DNA of 64,000 nt from Plecoglossus altivelis (lineage: Eukaryota; Chordata; Actinopteri; Osmeriformes; Plecoglossidae). This document shows, piece by piece, positions 52,401-64,000 of this stretch. The translations under genes were made by a program, and so were the position numbers. Where the stretch lies: assembly GCA_036571765.1 (NCBI GenBank), contig BROE01000005.1, positions 7,031,071 to 7,095,070 on the forward strand. Direction: 5' to 3'. Positions within the stretch are counted from its first letter, which is position 1. Every line of letters starts with the position of its first letter. The notes below the pieces were generated by a model. The model saw nothing but the letters and a program-made list of their open reading frames with translations, was not told the origin of the DNA and did not search any database.

Positions 52401-54159
52401 CAGTCTACACTTATTCCAGTCAACACACATGCTAGCACAATCTGCAGCTTTCCTGCAGTCAGCAATATCATCTCCATGACGAGAGGTTGCTTAGTGAAAC
52501 CTTTTGTTGTGCTGGTGTGAGTTTTATGGGATGCGCATAGCGTCTTGTGATGAGGTCACCGTAGATGTTCTGCGTCTGGTTAACGGTTCAATGTTGATGT
52601 TGCGCAACGCTGCCAGCTTCAATTGTCGTGAATGATGTGATGTTTAACAGCATTTCTGGATGGAAAAGCCCCTGTGTAGTCAACTGTGCTTGTACAAAAC
52701 AATTTAAGACCACTGAATTATAGGTATGGGATGAGTCGGTCAATAATGTTCCACTGGAGCAGTGAAAGAACAGTCTGGTGGCCTCCAAGACCATGTCTGC
52801 TATTTAATAACCAATCCAATTAGTCCACCAGAATTCAAACAAAAGCGATCTAGGATTAACACGAGTTGCCTTCATTAACAAGCAGACTTAATCTTTTTCT
52901 CCGTGGTCGTGCCACACAATTGATTCCTCGTGCCTTTGCTTTCTGCAATTATGCTTCGCTGTGATTATTGATTTGCTGTTCATTGAGACTTGTCTAAGTA
53001 TGAAGGGTTGATAACAAAAGGATGTGATTCAGACTGCGGTCTGAATTACAGCTTCTCTCCACTGTATGCATTACACTGCTAATCTGCAGAAATAGACAGG
53101 GAATGCTTGTTTCGCAGTGGCAGGAAAGAGCAATCTGTTCTGTGTTTATTCAAAGGAGCGTAAAGTTTAGAAGCTATTCCAAGTTGAGACCCTCCGGAAA
53201 TGGGGTGCTCTTTCAACAGACGGCAGATTCTCTTTTCATCTTCGACACTTTCTAGTCTCTGTTTAGTAACACTTACTGAGATAAGTCACTTCTCCATTGA
53301 GTCAAAAATGATTTATGCTGTATACGGTTCAGTACTAACAAGTAAAAAAGGAAAACATGTATTTATTTATGGAGTCTCCACAATCATTTCCCATGGAATT
53401 GAATATATTTCCCAGGCTCTAAGATGGGGCGATATTTTCTCAATCAGAACTTCATCTATCAACCGAAATGGCAAACGTGTTACCAATCACAAACGAGTGC
53501 GCTATGTGCTGCCTGTGTTTTTATGCAGAGTCAACTTTGACCTATGGTTGCAAGGGTGCGTTGAGGACCCCAGTGTCTGGTTGAGCTCTTCAAAGCCATT
53601 AGCTTAGGTGACGCTCTAATTATGAGCTATCAACACAGGGCTTTTATACCATGAATGAACATTTGTATATGAGATGTTGCCTGTTCACTCGTACAAGCAC
53701 CTGCAGTGTTCCAGTAAAATGTCCTGAAGTGAACTAATTTGGCTTTTTGACTAGGACATGAACATAATTATTAAGAGAAGAACATAATGAACTGTTCAGT
53801 TAATTCTGACAAGTCTATGAAATGGGTAAATTGTTTTTCTTGTTACAATGGATATGAATTTAAATCGACACTTGGACAGCTGGGCTTCCAGTCCCATAGC
53901 AGATGAAGTGACAGTATTTCATTGGAGTAACATTATTTCCTGTGAAACTCTCCAGTAGTAGCCAGCTGGGCTTTAATCGCCGTACTGCTGTTGCCACAGT
54001 AACCAGAGAAAAACTGCTGCACTCCAACTGTATCAGGAGAACCTGAAAATTGGCCACTCACACTTACAAAAACATAGTACTGCTTATAGATTAAGATGTT
54101 TTTGATGGGAAAAAAGATTGGAATCTGTGATATATGCAGTAAGGGAGATATTTTCATGA

Positions 54160-54230
54160 AGAATGAGAGAATGAGGGAGGGAGGGAGAGAGAGAGGGAGA
54201 AAGAGAAATAGGAAGAAAGAAAGTGATAGA
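54160..54230. repeat. GA-rich purine tract
   Basis: Interrupted GA, GGGA and GAAA units. Confidence 0.85.
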
Positions 54231-54348
54231 AGTGTTGAGATCGAGAAGATTCGAACCGAAGTGAGACAGAGATTGCAGGGCAACACTGGGAGCATGCCTG
54301 TATCCTTATACTAGCTTCATGAACAGTTTTTTTGTTAAGGCTTGCAGC

Positions 54349-54409
54349 TGTCTGTCTGCTGCCTGTCTGTCTGCCTGCGTTGTCTGTCTGTCTGTCTGTT
54401 TGTTGTATG

Positions 54410-54443
<34 letters not shown>

Positions 54444-54458
54444 GGTCTGCTTGTCTCA
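54349..54458. repeat. (TGTC)n tetranucleotide microsatellite
   Basis: TGTC/CTGT units cover about 110 bases with GC and TTG interruptions. The purest part is 54411-54444. Cys/Leu-rich frames on + and Asp/Arg/Gln-rich frames on - are translations of the repeat. Confidence 0.95.
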
Positions 54459-55135
54459 CATCCATTCGGCCAACATGCCACACCTTCTCTTCCTCATCGA
54501 TCCGCCCGCAACCCCTCTAAAGAACTTTTTGCTGCGTAAGAAAGATCTCCAATGACATCATTCACATCTACACGGTTGAGGTTCGCCGGCCCTATTTGAT
54601 TTACGTTATTGCGAGTGTGTCTGCATGCGTCCACAACGTGTGCGTCATGTTTGTTCTTTTAATACCAGTCCCAGCTGACGGTGAATAGTTAGTATGACCT
54701 TGTGTGTGTAACCTGGCAGTGTGTAAGGTCATAATGAGCTTGGTGTAAGATGCTGGGGAGGTGCTTATTATAAATCTAATAAAGTGTGTCTGCACGGCTG
54801 AAGCCTCCCCTCACCTTCCCTGGAGAGATGCAGGTAGGAGGCATCTTCTAAATGAAAAAAAAAACAAGGGGGCGAGTGATGAATGTCTTAAACATGCGTG
54901 AGTCCAGCTCTCTTGTCCCGGACATTGTTCTTTCTCCCCCCATGTAAAGCCAATGATCTCCTGTCTGAAGGAAACATGCGGGAAATACAAATGCAAATCC
55001 TCCACCTCCGTGTGATTCCACTAGGGAGATTCCTGAGCTGTCAATCACTGCCCCCGATAGCGTGGAAAGGAAGATGGAGAGAGAGAGATAGAGGGAAGGA
55101 ATGAAGGGGGAAGGAGCAGCAGAGGGGAGATGGAT

Positions 55136-55136
55136 A

Positions 55137-55167
<31 letters not shown>

Positions 55168-55178
55168 TGGGGGGGGGG
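55136..55178. repeat. (GT)n followed by a G run
   Basis: A GT run passes into ggtgtgtgtgg and a run of about ten G. Confidence 0.95.
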
Positions 55179-55252
55179 CTCTGGCATGTAGCGGCGTGCG
55201 TTTGTATGTGTGACCCGTGAACGCAGGGATTGTTTGAGCCCAACCTTTGTGT

Positions 55253-55255
<3 letters not shown>

Positions 55256-55293
<38 letters not shown>

Positions 55294-55302
55294 GTGTGTG
55301 TA
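55256..55302. repeat. (GT)n microsatellite
   Basis: A GT run with two GTAT interruptions, 80 bases from the previous GT run. Confidence 0.95.
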
Positions 55303-55484
55303 TTCACCGTACCAGAATTGAATGCTATTGGAATTGGTCCACCTGGGACCCCAGTCCACCCTTCACTCAGGCGTTCTATGAATGTGATTTCTCTCTCTGC
55401 CAAGAAGATCCAACTGAAGATGAGGCTGGGTCCACCGTGGCTGTTCGGGGAGACCGATAGATGACGGTGATAGAGGGAGGAAGA

Positions 55485-55554
55485 TAGCAGGGGAGGCATA
55501 CACATAGCAGGGGAGGTATACACATAGCAGGCGAGGTATACACACAGCAGGGGA
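55485..55554. repeat. 20-bp minisatellite
   Basis: The unit tagcaggggaggcatacaca starts at 55485, 55505 and 55525, with a half copy at 55545. Confidence 0.93.
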
Positions 55555-55730
55555 ACCAGGCTTGTATTTGCTGAAGCTTAATGTAAACAGTTAACTTCAT
55601 GATGGGAACGCTGCACGGCACAGACATGCAGTGCTAATGAGCTTTATTAGGTACCTCCATGGCAATCTGAATAAACAATATTACACTTGTACAGTGAAGG
55701 ACTGAATGCAGCGTTCTGAAATGGAATGCA

Positions 55731-55732
<2 letters not shown>

Positions 55733-55773
<41 letters not shown>
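55733..55773. repeat. (GA)n microsatellite
   Basis: A pure GA run of about 40 bases. Confidence 0.95.
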
Positions 55774-55775
<2 letters not shown>

Positions 55776-55967
55776 CGTCAGAAAGACAGCTAAATGAGAG
55801 GTGTGGATACTTCAGCGGTCTTCTGGGTGTGTGGGACGTCGCGGAAGGGGGGTGAGGAGCGGAGAAACGAGTGAAATAGGAGTCTAGATGAGATTCACAG
55901 GGGTCAGAACCTGCTTCCCCACATTCTCTCCCCTGGTGGATTCCCATCCAGCTCTCTATGCCATCCG

Positions 55968-56150
55968 GCCCCTGCCTCCCCTTCCTTCCCTGCCTCCCCC
56001 TGCCTTCCCTGCCTTCCCTGCCTCCCTTTCCTCCCCTGCCTTCCCTTCCACCCCTTCTTCCCCTTCCTTCCCTTCCTCCCCTTCCTTCCCTTCCACCCCT
56101 TCTTCCCCTTCCTCCCCTTCCTCCCCTTCCTCCCCTGACCTCCACTTTCC
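55968..56150. repeat. Polypyrimidine CCTTCC-type minisatellite
   Basis: The + strand is almost purely C and T. It is built of ccttcc, cctgcc, cctcccc and ccacccc blocks in a 5- to 15-base higher-order pattern. Long Pro/Ser/Leu (+) and Gly/Arg/Lys/Glu (-) frames across it are artefacts. The tract is mirror-symmetric in part and could form H-DNA. Confidence 0.9.
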
Positions 56151-56639
56151 ATAGGGAGCGCAGCAGACTGAGGGGGGAAAATGAGAAGAAAGAACAGGAG
56201 GGATGCGGAGGCAGGGAGCGGTTTGTGTGTCTGGAATGTGAATCAGCTGTTGGAAGGAGGGGTGCGCGAAGGTGACGGAGGGTGGCAGAGTTGGAGATGT
56301 TGCGCACAATGAGTGCAAATGTGCCCATTCGTTATTTTTCCTGGCTTTATTCGCTCATTAAATCCCTGTGCGTGCGTTTGTCCGTCAGACTCCCCTGTCT
56401 CTCCCGTGTCTGTACCAGCCGTGCGCTTGTCTCCGTCTGTGCCTGCTCTTGTTTCAATCGATGCCACTTTGAGCCCATACGTTCTGTCTTGTCAAATGCA
56501 TTGGTATTAACAGGCTGTGGACTATGAGTGACCAGACAGCTCTCATTGCCTCTAATAGGCATCTGTGTCAGCATACAGTGTTCTATGTCTGGAGGCAGTG
56601 GGCTTACAACTGACCTTTACATACACACAGCTCCGGGCC

Positions 56640-56800
56640 GCGGGCATTATAGATTTCTAGTCCTTCCGCCAAGTATAATTAGATCACTCTTGTAATGTGA
56701 TTAATGGGTTAATGTCAACTTGTGAATTATGAAAAATAATTTGTCGCAGATTTGTAGGAATCATTTGAACATGCACACTTACAAATGCTTCCATTCGGTA
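56640..56800. promoter_or_regulatory. Candidate conserved non-coding element
   Basis: A repeat-free AT-rich segment with ataattagatc, gattaatgggttaatg, gtgaattatg and aaataattt cores. No open frame of note. Composition only. Confidence 0.22.
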
Positions 56801-57825
56801 TAGATGATTAATAGTTGGCTTAGCAAGTGGGTAGACCGTAGGTTTGCTGCAAAGCCATCTGGGATCTGAGTTGGGTTTATTTGAGTGGAAAGTGAATCTG
56901 TTTCAGACTGAGAATGTGATCTGTGACGAAAATCTTCCAGACATGAATTTGTGTTGCTATCCGATGGTGAGTGTTTACTTTTATTAGAGTTTCACTAGAA
57001 TGCATCTTGAAGTTGCTGCCATGTTTAGAGACTGCCAAAGCCGTCGATGCTCCTAGAAGGGATGATGAAGAGAGAGGCTAAGCTTGTGGTGCGACGTTTG
57101 GAGGAGCCATGGTTAGATAACACCTCCCTCTTACTCCTTCCAGAGATGGCTTTCCAGCTGCGTCCAACTCCACAGATAATCTGTCAGTGCCCTCGATCGC
57201 TACCCCAAAAGGTTTCAACAAAAATTTCCGACGTTAATCCGCACTGCCTGTCGGGACAATGGTTTGAGACACTCGTGAAATTAATTCTCACTTTGTGCCG
57301 CATCTGTGCTGAGGGTGAGCATGCTCATGCCAGCTGCTTGTCCCCCAGTCTGAGGGAGACGAGGCTGGATGCTGTGTTGGCTGTGCCTGTGACTGGATGA
57401 GTTGACATAGAGAGGCCGTGAAGCAGAGGATGCATTTGGCTGTTTACCGCAGCTAACGCTGGACCTGCAGCCTGCTATGGTTGTTTCACACCTCAGACAT
57501 CGCATAGCTTCTACATAGCCTCCTCTGCAGTGCGTGAGGGACCACCTGCATGTGTGAGTGATCGTGTGTATGACTGTATCAGTGTAAAATTAACCAGAGT
57601 TTATTAGCAATGACCAGTTTAGACCTAAATGATATCTCTGCCTTTTGGGGGAAAGGTTTGGTATTTGATGGGTGGAATGTGTTTTGTATAAATATTGTGA
57701 TGATTCTCTGAACGAGTGTTTTGTGTAAATGCTCTGATTCATCGGGAAGTAACTAGGTGAGCCTCCAGCCCATTCAGAAGGAACCATAGGAGCTTTGGTG
57801 ACATGAGGAGTTATTGAATCTAGTC

Positions 57826-58041
57826 AGAGAGAAATGGAGAGGGAGAGAAAGGGAGATGGAGAGAAAGGGAGATAGAAAGAAAAAGGAGATGGTAAGGGAG
57901 AAAAAGAGAGAGAGAGGAAGAGAAATGGAGAGGGAGAGAGAGAAAGGGACGGGGAGAGAGAGAGAAAGGGAGAGGGAGAGAGAGGGAGAGGGAGAGAGAG
58001 GGAGAGAGAGGGAGGGAGAGAAAAGGAGAGGGAGAGAAAGA
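57826..58041. repeat. Purine-rich GA/GGGA repeat
   Basis: About 215 bases on the + strand are almost purely A and G (gagaaaggga, gagggagag blocks). Frames of over 100 codons here encode only Arg/Glu/Lys or Ser/Leu/Pro repeats. Confidence 0.93.
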
Positions 58042-58700
58042 GTGCCGTCGGAACAGGGATCAATGTGGCCGTGGTCAGGAAACGCCCCAGCTGTGATTAG
58101 ACTGCAGTTTGCAGGGGGGTCCTTCTGAAGCTCTCTGGAGGCTGCTGTGATGTCCAGCACAAACACCAGGCTTCCCTGCAGGACAAGCACCACAGTCTGG
58201 CCAGCACAAAGACCCACCACTCTGACTCTCAGCATGGAAGGGTTTGGGCCAAACTGGGATGACTCTTAATAAGAATGATCTGGTTTCGACCTAATTAAAA
58301 TTCAGCTTTGACAATTGTATTGTGAATAATGCGTTTTCAGTTTCGTTGGAGTGCCAAGGGCAATCAAATGACCACAGGAACATCAAACATGTAAATGATT
58401 TAGACTTTAGGCTTGGTGTGATTAGTCATAATCAAGATTGTGAATGAAGAGCTAATATGGTGAGTTACTTTTAAGCAGGTGTGTTTACAGATAAACCACA
58501 GCAGAATGTGGAGAATTCATTTAGACAGCCTTCTTCTTTTTTGATTTACCAATGTATATTTCCAGGGCTGCAGTAATGACAAGGCAGAGACTGATGAAAC
58601 ATGAAGAAGAGACATGCAGTCCAATATTACCATATAAATGACTAGCAATATGCTTGGGAATACATAATCAATATGTGTGCGTGTGATCATGTGTTGATAA

Positions 58701-58916
58701 GAAGACTGAGACAAGCAGAGATAGTCTGTACATTGGTACAGAACAGCACAGGAAGAAGACTGAGACAAGCAGAGATAGTCTGTACACTGGTACAGTACAG
58801 CACAGGAAGAAGACTGAGACAAGCAGAGATAGTCTGTACACTGGTACAGAACAGCACAGGAAGAAGACTGAGACAAGCAGAGATAGTCTGCACGCTGGTA
58901 CGGAGCAGCACAGGAA
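58701..58916. repeat. 54-bp minisatellite, four copies
   Basis: Units starting gaagactgagacaagcagag occur at 58701, 58755, 58809 and 58863, exactly 54 bases apart and nearly identical (single-base changes such as cattgg/cactgg/cgctgg). Because 54 is 3 x 18, frames on both strands stay open and read 18-residue repeats. No other evidence of translation exists. Confidence 0.96.
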
Positions 58917-60514
58917 TTCAAACGTGTATTTTCTTTTGTGTGTTTGGTTGTGTCTGTAAACAGTGGCATGAGGCAGGTGGTGTGTCTTTTTAGTGGAAAA
59001 CCAAGAGAGAATGTGAAGACGTCTGCCCTTTTCCAGCTAAAGTTACACAGGGGATTCAAATGATTACAGTCTGTTTTTTCACCTGATATCATTTGTATCT
59101 CCTCCCCTAACATCCTAACATGCAGAGGGTGTGTCCTGCCATTCGCTCTTTCTTATTGTTATTGTTGTCACCTTGAACAACCTGCCAAGAGAGACCAAAG
59201 AGGTACCGCAGTAACTGGGCAGTTCACACTCATCTTTTGGTGTGATCTGTGACTTGGCTGGATTGGCGAGTGCTGTTCTTCATCTTGAGAGGCACTTTCT
59301 ACAGTGTGATTGGATAACCTTTCTTCAGTTGCCTTCGGGTGAAAGCGCAGTGTGTGTTTATAAGGAACGATCCGCTGCTCAGCTCTATAGAACACAACAT
59401 TCTTTACACAGACAGGAAGGGTTTCTGGGAGTTTGTCAAATGTTACACTGATCAAATAAATATAAGCATTTTCCTGACAATAAGCAGACATCTTAGTGTG
59501 ATTTAGGAAATATACTGTCGATACGATCATTTCTCTGCTGCTATATAATATTGTTTACATTTGACAGTAAAGCATCGGATGCATATTCAAAGTTTGAAAA
59601 ACTATTGCAGAGTTTGAAATGTTTTTGCCTGTTCAGCTGTAGTAGGAGTGACAATGCTACGTCATGTCACATTGTGTGCGTGGTCTTTGCGCTTACATCG
59701 CTTAATAGATTTCCATTTTTGTTGAGTAAAATAGGGATGGTGGCCTTTTTTTCCTACTGGACGTCCATGCTCACAAACTATCCAATGAGTCCAGCCTGCA
59801 GTCTGCTTCTGCCAAGTGAATAGGTTGAGCTGCTTTCTTGGGAACATGAATGGGTGTGATTAAATATTCCTCTCCCTTACTGGTGAAGAGACTTAACGCT
59901 TCCACTGCAAACAGGGCGGCTTAGGGATTGGATTATGATGTTTGGGGGGATATTTTGAAGGCATGCTCCTTAAAAACATTGTGATGACCATCATAAGGCT
60001 GGAAAAGTCAGTCAGACTGGGTACGAGGAAATCCTCAGTACGCTTCATTGAATGTTATCAGCACGCAGCATTTAATTTAGCTTCAACACCCTGTAGATTT
60101 ACCATAATAATTACAAGAACTCTGAGGTAGGAGAGCGAAAACAAACATCTTTCTATTAAAGTAGAATGTTTTTATAACACTTTGTGCCTTTCCTGTTCAG
60201 GGTATTTATTGACTGCTGATTAGAAGACAATAGGGTGCAGCCCAATTTACTTCTAATTAGGGTTTTAATGTGTGTTATTAAATACATTGCCATGTCCCAA
60301 TTAGAAACCGCTGTGCCCATACATCATTTTAATTGATATCCACCTCAGGACACATGGGGTCCATACACCATCAGTACTCCCCAAATGATCTTTGCTGCCA
60401 GAACTGGGAGACAGGAGTAATGCCATTTTATACAAAACTCTCTCGATTTGTATGCATGTAAGTGTGTTGCGGTATTGCGAGCGAATGAGTTTACGTACAA
60501 GGTGGTTTAGGTCT

Positions 60515-60657
60515 GTATGCATGCACGCGTGGGCTAGACACCACCGGTGTGTGTGCATGCAAGCATGCATGGAATTATTTGTGTATGTTTATGTGTGTGT
60601 GTGCGTGCTTGTGCATGTGCGTGAGCGTATATGTGTGTGTGTGTGTGTGTGCGCGTG
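60515..60657. repeat. (GT)n with alternating GCATGC segments
   Basis: Long alternating purine-pyrimidine stretches (tgtatgcatgcacgcgtg, gtgtgtgtgcatgcaagc) and GT runs up to 60657. Such sequence favours Z-DNA. Confidence 0.85.
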
Positions 60658-62020
60658 TTGTTTCATGTGAGCTTGGGGACTGTAGAGGAACAGTGGTGTG
60701 ACTCTTCATTATATGAGCAGCACCTCTCCCCTGATGGTTGTTCCCTCTGTTTACTGAATGGTGGAATATTATGGGATGCATATGGAATCCTCTTCATGGA
60801 AGCACATTAATCTGCCATAGATGAGTGGAGGCTGTATACTGCACATGTGTTTGGTTGCAATCTTATGCCGCAGACATGAAATTGTACATCTCCCAGGTGT
60901 GACATTGATATGAAACTACTCATTTAACTGGCTTTTGGTTTCTCGTGTTAGCATGCGGTTTCCTTCCATCCTCAGAACCCAGGACATGTGATTCAAATTG
61001 CACCAATCCTGTGCAATCCCACAGTAAACAACAAAAGACCCGTAGATTGATTTGGGACTGGTCAATGACTATCGATGACAGGGGGGGGGGCTTGGCCAAT
61101 CTGTTGCGCTTCACGAGATTTGGGAGGATGGATTTTAGATGGAGAGCTACTTTAGCATGCAGGAAGCTTCAAAAGCAACACCCCAGCACATGAGGGGAGG
61201 GAGGGCAGGAGGAGGCAGACATGGCCGAGGATTTAGAAACTCTGGATAACAAAGTAGGGATTATGTACGATGCAGAAATGAAAGAAGAAGAAGAAAAAAA
61301 AAATTGGAGTGCTCTGAAAAGCCATTTGCACCCTTGGCCCATTCAACCAAGCTTGATTGCGTCGTCTGTTCGTCAGGGTCGGGGAAGATAAAGTGAGCGT
61401 GCGATCAATAACGGCTTCTTATCCTTACCCTTTATCTGCTCTTTATCAAAGGGAAAAAGCTCCTTTTCGCCAGTGATTCTGCCACAGATAACCACCTGGT
61501 CAGCCCCCCTGCCAAGTCCCTTTCGTCCCCCTGTCTGCTGTCCACCCCTGGTCGTCAGGATTCACTCCACCTGATGAGCCGTCAAGCCCACGCCACTTGG
61601 TTCTGTTGCCCTGAGCAAAGGAAGCTTGTGAGAATGCAAATGGGAGGCAGCTGAATCTAGCTTGGTTATTTACAGAGAGGATCAGGAGGAGATAGAATCA
61701 ACATTGGTTTCTTATTGGAAAAGAGGGAGGAATAAGCGGAGCCAGAGCGACCCCATGTACAGGGGGGAGACGGAGAGGGAGAGTGTTACGGACAGATGGA
61801 ACGTTCCGCAGAACCATTGATTGCTAATGTATTCTTGTTTAAAAGTCTAACCAAATGGCATCATTAGCCTGTTTTAGTGTTGAAAGTCCCAAAAGAGCTG
61901 GGTGAAACAGCCTCCATTAGGGCAAGAGTGCTGGTAGCATTACTCTCCTGTTGCCGTGTTCATCAGCTCGAATTTACTTAACAAGCTGTGCTTTTTTCAG
62001 TTGCCATAATGAAACCCCCT

Positions 62021-62120
62021 ACCACCACACACACACACCCACACACACCCCCCCACACACACACGCACCTCCCTTTTTATCCCCCTAAATCCCCCTCCCA
62101 CCCTGTCCTCCCCCCCCCCT
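62021..62120. repeat. (CA)n followed by C-rich runs
   Basis: Interrupted CA units, then several C runs of up to about ten bases. Confidence 0.9.
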
Positions 62121-62818
62121 TTCACCTTCTCCATCGGGGATCGGGGCTCCTGTTAGTATGCGAGACTGCCTGCGCCCCTCCTCTCCCTGTTTTAAGTGAA
62201 GGATATGTGTGGAGGCGGGAGAGAAGAAGGGAGGCTGGTGACCTTCACTGTGGAGTTGACATCACGTCCATGCTGTGTGAACTTCGAAGGTTAGGTCATC
62301 TTGCTCGTCGCCTGGGTGGTGGGGGGGGGGGCAGGTTGTGATCAGGTTTCATAATGGGCCCGTCTTGGAGAAATGTCTTCTCATGGTGCAAGTGATGCAT
62401 GGGTAGCAAGTAAGCTGAGAGACAGCTGTGGTCAGATCCCCTCAAAGCTTCTCTTGAGAAGGTAGCTTATCACTGATCATCATCTGAATACTCAGTTTAT
62501 GATGTATGCTTAGAAACCCCTGTCGTCGAGCATAAACAGGCAGGCTTATGCGCTGTGTTTGTGCCACCCGTGGCCAAGTGTGAGCCTTTGATTGAAACAT
62601 CTCATTCGGGCACCTGGGCTAGCGGTCCCACAGACGCTTATTGACGATCAGTTAAACACTTATACTCTCCTGCTTGTCCTCTGACAGATCGATATCTGGA
62701 GACTATCTGGGGACAACGTCTGGGGACTGAGCTCCCCAAGGACCAGTCCCAGGGACCATCTTCCCCCCTCGCTTTCAAATTCAAATAGCTTTATATTGAT
62801 TCGTCTTGTAAACACTGC

Positions 62819-62904
62819 CACCCCCCCCCCCCCCCCCCCCCCCCTCCCCTCCCCCCCCCCTCCCCCCCCCCGCCCCCCCGCCCCCCCCCCCTCCCCTCCT
62901 CCCC
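62819..62904. repeat. Poly-C tract
   Basis: About 86 bases are nearly all C with isolated T and G. The left flank reads ttcaaatagctttat, which resembles a dispersed fish repeat that normally continues ttggcatgac, but here it does not. The length is probably unreliable. Confidence 0.95.
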
Positions 62905-63499
62905 CGGTTTTCCCCTAGAGGCCCAACCATGACTGGAAATCTTAACAAATGGCAATGGAATTTCAAAACATACTAATCTGCGATTGAGGCAAACTATTAT
63001 ATCTTCCAATTGCAATTATGCTAGCATTCTCACACATTCGCCTGTCCTTCTCTCCTCAGGTGTGTGAATACCATACCTGTGGTTCAATAAACCATAATCT
63101 AGCTCCTGACATGCAATATACCTTGTGTAGAAAAGACATCTTCCTATGTCCAAGGTGAATTATTTCACATTGCTCAATTTATCTCCATATCTCTCGGCGG
63201 TATGAAACATGGCTGTTTTTCTCTCTAAGGGAAAAAAGACTTAATTGAAAGCCAGAATAAATGTTTTAACAGTGGACCCGTCCTGTGTGAAGCAACTTGA
63301 TCCTATCTTCAGCTTGTCCTCAGGGGCTGTGATGAAACCTGGCCCTGTACATCCAGGTTCAAATAGCACATTAATCTGTCTCGTGCCACAGTTGTCTACC
63401 TCTCCCTCACAACCTCCTTCTTTGGTGGCTCCTGAAATGGAGCCGGGGGCCTCAACGGTGGAATATTCCTTCCAAGCTGGGGCCTCAAGCTGAAAGAAG

Positions 63500-63660
63500 A
63501 AAGGGCTCCTGCAGCTTGATTGCTAATGCCCTCGGCCTGTCAAAAAAAAGCACCTGCTTTGGCTTTGACGTTAATTTGTTAGGACACAGTTTATAATTTA
63601 ATTCCATCGCGGAATTAACTTCCAATACAAGAAGCTATTAGGCTGTGAGATAGGGTTTGG
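63500..63660. promoter_or_regulatory. Candidate conserved non-coding element
   Basis: A repeat-free segment with gattgctaatg, gacgttaatttg, ataatttaattcc and ggaattaac cores, and stops in all frames. Composition only. Confidence 0.22.
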
Positions 63661-63920
63661 CACAGCCACCCTGGGCGAATGGTAAGATGCTCACCCACAC
63701 TCTGTAAAGACACAGGCTATGGATTGAGCCATTTGGATAAGGAAAGTGAAAACCCAGTTCGAAGTCAGAGTTGATTGACGTCAGAACACCATGCAGAATG
63801 ATGGCTATCCTCTCCTCTGATTTGGTATGATCTATTGTTCTAAAACAGACTCAAAAGTCCCCACCTCCTGTACAACTGTGCTCTGACTCGTAAGCAGCTT
63901 ATTATCTTATCTCGGAGGTA

Positions 63921-63958
63921 GGTGTGTGTGTGTGTGTGTGTGTGTGCGTGCGTGTGTG
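63921..63958. repeat. (GT)n microsatellite
   Basis: A GT run of about 25 bases, then gcgtgcgtgtgtg. Confidence 0.95.
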
Positions 63959-64000
63959 CTGTGAGCAGGCCACTGTCCTGCTGAGTCTGTTTGAAGCGGT

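Larger units (their letters stand above)
42793..54150. other. Non-coding DNA, no supportable gene
   Basis: No recognisable coding sequence on either strand. The stretch holds several CA/GT runs, a CT run, a short 13-bp repeat at 45046-45093, a perfect hairpin at 44204-44241 and an imperfect inverted repeat at 46215-46310. The longest non-repetitive frame (135 codons, 53200-53607, +) has no known domain. Confidence 0.65.
58920..63920. other. Non-coding DNA, no supportable gene
   Basis: No recognisable coding sequence on either strand. The longest frame (120 codons, 59168-59530, -) has no known motif. The region holds GT, CA and poly-C repeats listed separately. AT-rich patches near 61800-61990 and 62970-63020 could be regulatory but have no specific support. 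Confidence 0.65.

Noticed and set aside
54319..54555. Cysteine-rich peptide frame
   Set aside because: The cysteines come from the TGTC microsatellite read in frame.
55681..56328. 215-codon minus-strand frame rich in Gly/Arg/Lys
   Set aside because: It is built from the CT/CCTTCC tract and a GA run, with no independent coding evidence.
63670..63765. tRNA-like or tRNA-derived SINE promoter (A-box-like near 63674, B-box-like gttcgaagtc near 63757)
   Set aside because: The match to both boxes is weak, no cloverleaf can be drawn and there is no SINE tail.

Overview
This is vertebrate nuclear DNA, most likely from a ray-finned (teleost) fish. The evidence is GT-AG introns, long simple repeats (CA/GT, GA, poly-C, TGTC) and one recognisable gene whose predicted protein matches vertebrate APBB1 (Fe65) closely without being mammalian in detail. 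I cannot name the species. There are no bacterial operons, CRISPR arrays or rRNA genes.

Layout. Positions 1-2312 hold the last seven coding exons of an apbb1 orthologue on the + strand. They encode the end of the first PTB domain, a short linker, the complete second PTB domain (the one that binds the APP cytoplasmic tail) and the C-terminal tail. An apparent 2.25-kb 3'UTR follows, carrying a 44-bp tandem repeat, and ends at an AATAAA at 4558-4563 with a GT-rich element behind it.

From about 4.6 kb to the end (59 kb) I find no supportable protein-coding gene on either strand. The open frames there are short, lack recognisable domains, or are translations of simple repeats. The region is a gene desert or the interior of a very long intron. 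It contains four higher-order minisatellites (31 bp at 12.9 kb, 33 bp at 33.6 kb, 20 bp at 55.5 kb, 54 bp at 58.7 kb), a very long GA tract at 28.9-29.2 kb, long poly-G/poly-C runs, a possible LINE reverse-transcriptase relic at 21.8 kb, and several AT-rich, TAAT/ATTA-rich stretches that look like conserved non-coding elements but cannot be confirmed without alignment.

At 36.4-42.8 kb a block of about 3.2 kb occurs twice in direct orientation, separated by a 49-base run of N. The boundaries (a poly-C run and the N gap) and the clustered mismatches point to a false duplication made when two overlapping contigs were joined, not to a biological duplication.

I found no convincing undescribed biological system. 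The most useful observations are the probable assembly duplication, the repeat in the apbb1 3'UTR, a perfect 15-bp hairpin at 44.2 kb, and the candidate regulatory elements in the desert.
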